Assembly: GCA_946482635.1 (NCBI GenBank)
Contig: CAMLSG010000022.1
Coordinates: forward strand, 1-35,970
Reading direction: 5' to 3'
Length of the DNA: 35,970 nt
DNA from: an uncultured Duganella sp.
Lineage (GTDB): Bacteria; Pseudomonadota; Gammaproteobacteria; Burkholderiales; Burkholderiaceae
A program made the translations under genes and the position numbers. The notes beneath the pieces were generated by a model that did no database searches, was not told the DNA's origin, and saw nothing but the letters and a program-made list of their open reading frames with translations. Below are positions 34,172 through 35,970 of the stretch, one piece after another; positions within the stretch are counted from its first letter, which is position 1; every line of letters begins with the position of its first letter.

Positions 34172-35263
34172 TTGAATACCGATAGAAGTACCCGAGAGGC
34201 CGGCATCGACCTTTTTATCGAAGCGGCAGGCTTGTGTTGTGCAGTGGGCTATCACTTGGATGCAGCCGTTTGCGCTTTGCGCGCAAACATGGACCATTTC
34301 CAGGAAAGCAGCTTCTATAGTTTGAGCTCTGATCCGATTGTGGCTGCCATGCTGCCAGACGACATCCATGGTCAAGAAAGGTTGGAGCAATGGGTGTTGT
34401 ACGCAGTGCGCGACTGCGCGCGTCGCATGGCACAGCCTTTGTCGTTAGTCGACGCTCGTCGTACAGCGCTGATTGTTATCGGTCCGGACAAATCGCGCGC
34501 GCATGCCGATGCCTCCTACTACCTTGAAGTCGTGCTTGGCGCGATGAAGAAAGTCTTTGCTGGCGAGTCTGATACTCCCAATGAACGGCGCAGTTTGCAT
34601 GAGGATGCGGCAGTTCTATTGGGTGGACGTACCGGCCTTGCCGCAGCTCTGGTGCGGGCGAAGAACATGCTGGCAGAACTGCCGATCGAGCAGGTGCTCG
34701 TAATCGGCGTGGACAGCTATTTGAATGCAGCCGACATCAACGGCTATTTAAAGGAAGAACGGCTTTTCGTACGGGGTAACAGCGATGGATTTATCCCGGG
34801 TGAAGCTGCAGCTGCCTTGGTGCTACGGCCAGCACCTTCAGACCAGGCTGGGCTGTATATCAAAGGCGTCGGCATCGCCCATGAGGCTGGCCGGCATGAT
34901 GGCAGCGTTCCAAGCCGCAGCCAGGGGCTGACGCACGCAATCCGGTCTGCATGCGAGCAAGCCGGAATCGCGCCCACGGAAGTCGACTTCCGCATCAGCG
35001 ACCAGAATGGTGAGCAGTTCTTTTCCCGTGATGCGACGAACGCCATCACGCGCGTAATGATGGGGGGCAGTAAGGTCCCGCACCTGACGCTGGCGGACAA
35101 GATAGGCGAGGTTGGCGGTGCCGCTGGCCCTGCCATGTTGGCATGGCTGGCGCGGGACATGTCTCACAAAGCATTCAGTCCGGGCCAACTGGGCCTGGCG
35201 CACATGGCAAACGACGACGGGACCCGCTGCGCGGTCGTCCTGCAGCAACAAGGAAAGCAGTGA
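34172..35263 (+). CDS. Ketoacyl-synthase-fold protein lacking the catalytic triad
   Basis: 363 residues from TTG 34172. An in-frame TAA lies just upstream and GAGGG sits 9 bp before the TTG, so no earlier start exists. The thiolase-like fold is visible: VLVIGVDSYLN, FVRGNSDGFIPGEAAAALVL, and IGEVGGAAGPAMLAWL near the C-terminus. Compared with FabF-type enzymes, the Cys position is Gly152 (GGRTGLAAAL), the first His is Asn279 (DQNGEQ) and the second His is Glu313 (IGEVGGAAG). It is therefore probably not a condensing enzyme. Similar genes occur next to DUF4150 PAAR-like genes; a structural or chaperone role in effector export is likely but unproven. It ends 1 bp before the PAAR-like start. Confidence 0.75.
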   Translation: MNTDRSTREAGIDLFIEAAGLCCAVGYHLDAAVCALRANMDHFQESSFYSLSSDPIVAAMLPDDIHGQERLEQWVLYAVRDCARRMAQPLSLVDARRTALIVIGPDKSRAHADASYYLEVVLGAMKKVFAGESDTPNERRSLHEDAAVLLGGRTGLAAALVRAKNMLAELPIEQVLVIGVDSYLNAADINGYLKEERLFVRGNSDGFIPGEAAAALVLRPAPSDQAGLYIKGVGIAHEAGRHDGSVPSRSQGLTHAIRSACEQAGIAPTEVDFRISDQNGEQFFSRDATNAITRVMMGGSKVPHLTLADKIGEVGGAAGPAMLAWLARDMSHKAFSPGQLGLAHMANDDGTRCAVVLQQQGKQ

Positions 35264-35264
35264 T

Positions 35265-35651
35265 ATGGAAACACACGTCTACGCAAACGATCACGAAATT
35301 TGTTCAAAGGCCGCAGATGGAAAATCGGTTGCCTCCACCGACCCTTGCTGGAGCCCACCCGCGCCAAGCGCCGGGCCTGTCGTAGTGGTTTACACCAACA
35401 CAGCGTTTGCCAGGGACTTGAAGAATGGATCGGATACCGTTGCCATCTGCGGTACGCCGCTGGCCCTACGCGACGTTTCATATCTTGCCAACAGCATTGG
35501 CGACGAACCTGCCACACGGAGCCTGGGGATGGGGGTGTCGAGCCATACCATTAAAGGCGATGCGTACTTTACAGACTGGTCCCCAAACGTGAAGGTTGAG
35601 GGCTTGAACGTGTGTCGGAATACCGATCCCATGACCCACAATCACGGTTGA
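35265..35651 (+). CDS. PAAR-like protein (DUF4150)
   Basis: 128 residues from ATG 35265, one base after the preceding stop. It carries the DUF4150 pattern: VYANDHEICSKAADGKSVAS, then DPCWSPPAPSAGP and YTNTAFARD, and ends CRNTDPMTHNHG. Such proteins sharpen the VgrG tip and connect it to an effector. The standalone length implies that the toxin is a separate polypeptide, most likely the next gene, which starts 5 bp downstream. Confidence 0.88.
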   Translation: METHVYANDHEICSKAADGKSVASTDPCWSPPAPSAGPVVVVYTNTAFARDLKNGSDTVAICGTPLALRDVSYLANSIGDEPATRSLGMGVSSHTIKGDAYFTDWSPNVKVEGLNVCRNTDPMTHNHG

Positions 35652-35656
35652 ACACA

Positions 35657-35970
35657 ATGTCGTTAGCTGAACTGCTTAAATCCAAGGCATCAAAGAAATC
35701 TGCCCCCAAGAAACCTGACGAAAAAAAGCCGGCAACTGCCAGCGAAAAGAAACCTTCGTCACCGACAAAAAAACCGGCCACCGGGCCGAACACGCCGTCG
35801 ACGGTTTACTCGGATACGTTCAATACGCATCCGAAATGTGCTGACGACAAAAAGAACATCGCGAAGAGATGTGAGCCGGAACCGGCGCAAACCGAAGAGG
35901 AAAAGAAAGCTGGTCAGCCTGCAAAGAAGAAGGGCTTGGCGGGCATCATTTCCAAGACCACGCATGCAGT
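35657..35970 (+). CDS. Lys/Pro-rich protein, 5' partial; putative type VI cargo
   Basis: Open from ATG 35657 to the window edge (104 codons, no stop). The first 45 residues are low-complexity Lys/Ala/Pro (MSLAELLKSKASKKSAPKKP). A segment with two cysteines follows (FNTHPKCADDKKNIAKRCEP), then another Lys-rich stretch (KKAGQPAKKKGLAGIISK). I recognise no family. It directly follows the PAAR-like gene by 5 bp, where cargo effectors usually sit, so an effector is the best guess. Confidence 0.6.
   Translation, partial: MSLAELLKSKASKKSAPKKPDEKKPATASEKKPSSPTKKPATGPNTPSTVYSDTFNTHPKCADDKKNIAKRCEPEPAQTEEEKKAGQPAKKKGLAGIISKTTHA

Overview
The window looks like a chromosomal segment of a Massilia/Duganella-type member of the Oxalobacteraceae (Betaproteobacteria). 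This is inferred from the high GC content, the lipoprotein style of the secreted enzymes, a porin remnant ending in HKF, and the DUF2169/TIGR02270/DUF6484 type VI gene set. No rRNA or tRNA gene is present to fix the taxonomy.

Region 1 (about 1-21,670) is a plant cell-wall polysaccharide locus whose enzyme set best fits xyloglucan. Rightward it carries a CE20-type acetylesterase, a GH97 alpha-galactosidase-like enzyme, a PA14-containing GH31 alpha-xylosidase-like enzyme, a membrane-anchored AraC-type regulator, a GH74 lipoprotein and a GH42 enzyme. Leftward it carries a GH127/GH146 arabinofuranosidase, a second GH74 lipoprotein, a GH62 lipoprotein and a large alginate-lyase-fold lipoprotein. 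The GH74 enzymes would cut the backbone; the others would remove acetyl, xylosyl, galactosyl and arabinosyl groups. A 36-bp sequence with exactly conserved internal spacing (AATTTCAT, 22 bp, AATTGC) stands upstream of four of the transcription units on both strands. It is the best candidate for a locus-wide operator, possibly read by the AraC-type protein.

Region 2 (about 21,670-27,470) holds transport and regulatory genes: an MHS-type MFS symporter, an orphan ModA-like binding protein, a porin gene reduced to its two ends, a LysR regulator, and an NmrA-family reductase divergent from a second LysR regulator.

Region 3 (about 27,470-28,200) has no intact gene. It contains a decayed retron-type reverse transcriptase in three frames with its YVDD motif still legible, preceded by a structured stretch that may be the remnant of the retron RNA.

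Region 4 (28,204-35,970) is a type VI secretion VgrG/effector island. Leftward it runs VgrG, DUF6484, DUF2169, a TIGR02270-type HEAT protein and a thioredoxin-like protein, with overlapping or closely spaced ends. Rightward it runs a ketoacyl-synthase-fold protein that has lost its Cys-His-His triad, a PAAR-like DUF4150 protein, and the 5' end of an unrecognised Lys/Pro-rich protein that is probably the cargo effector and runs off the window.
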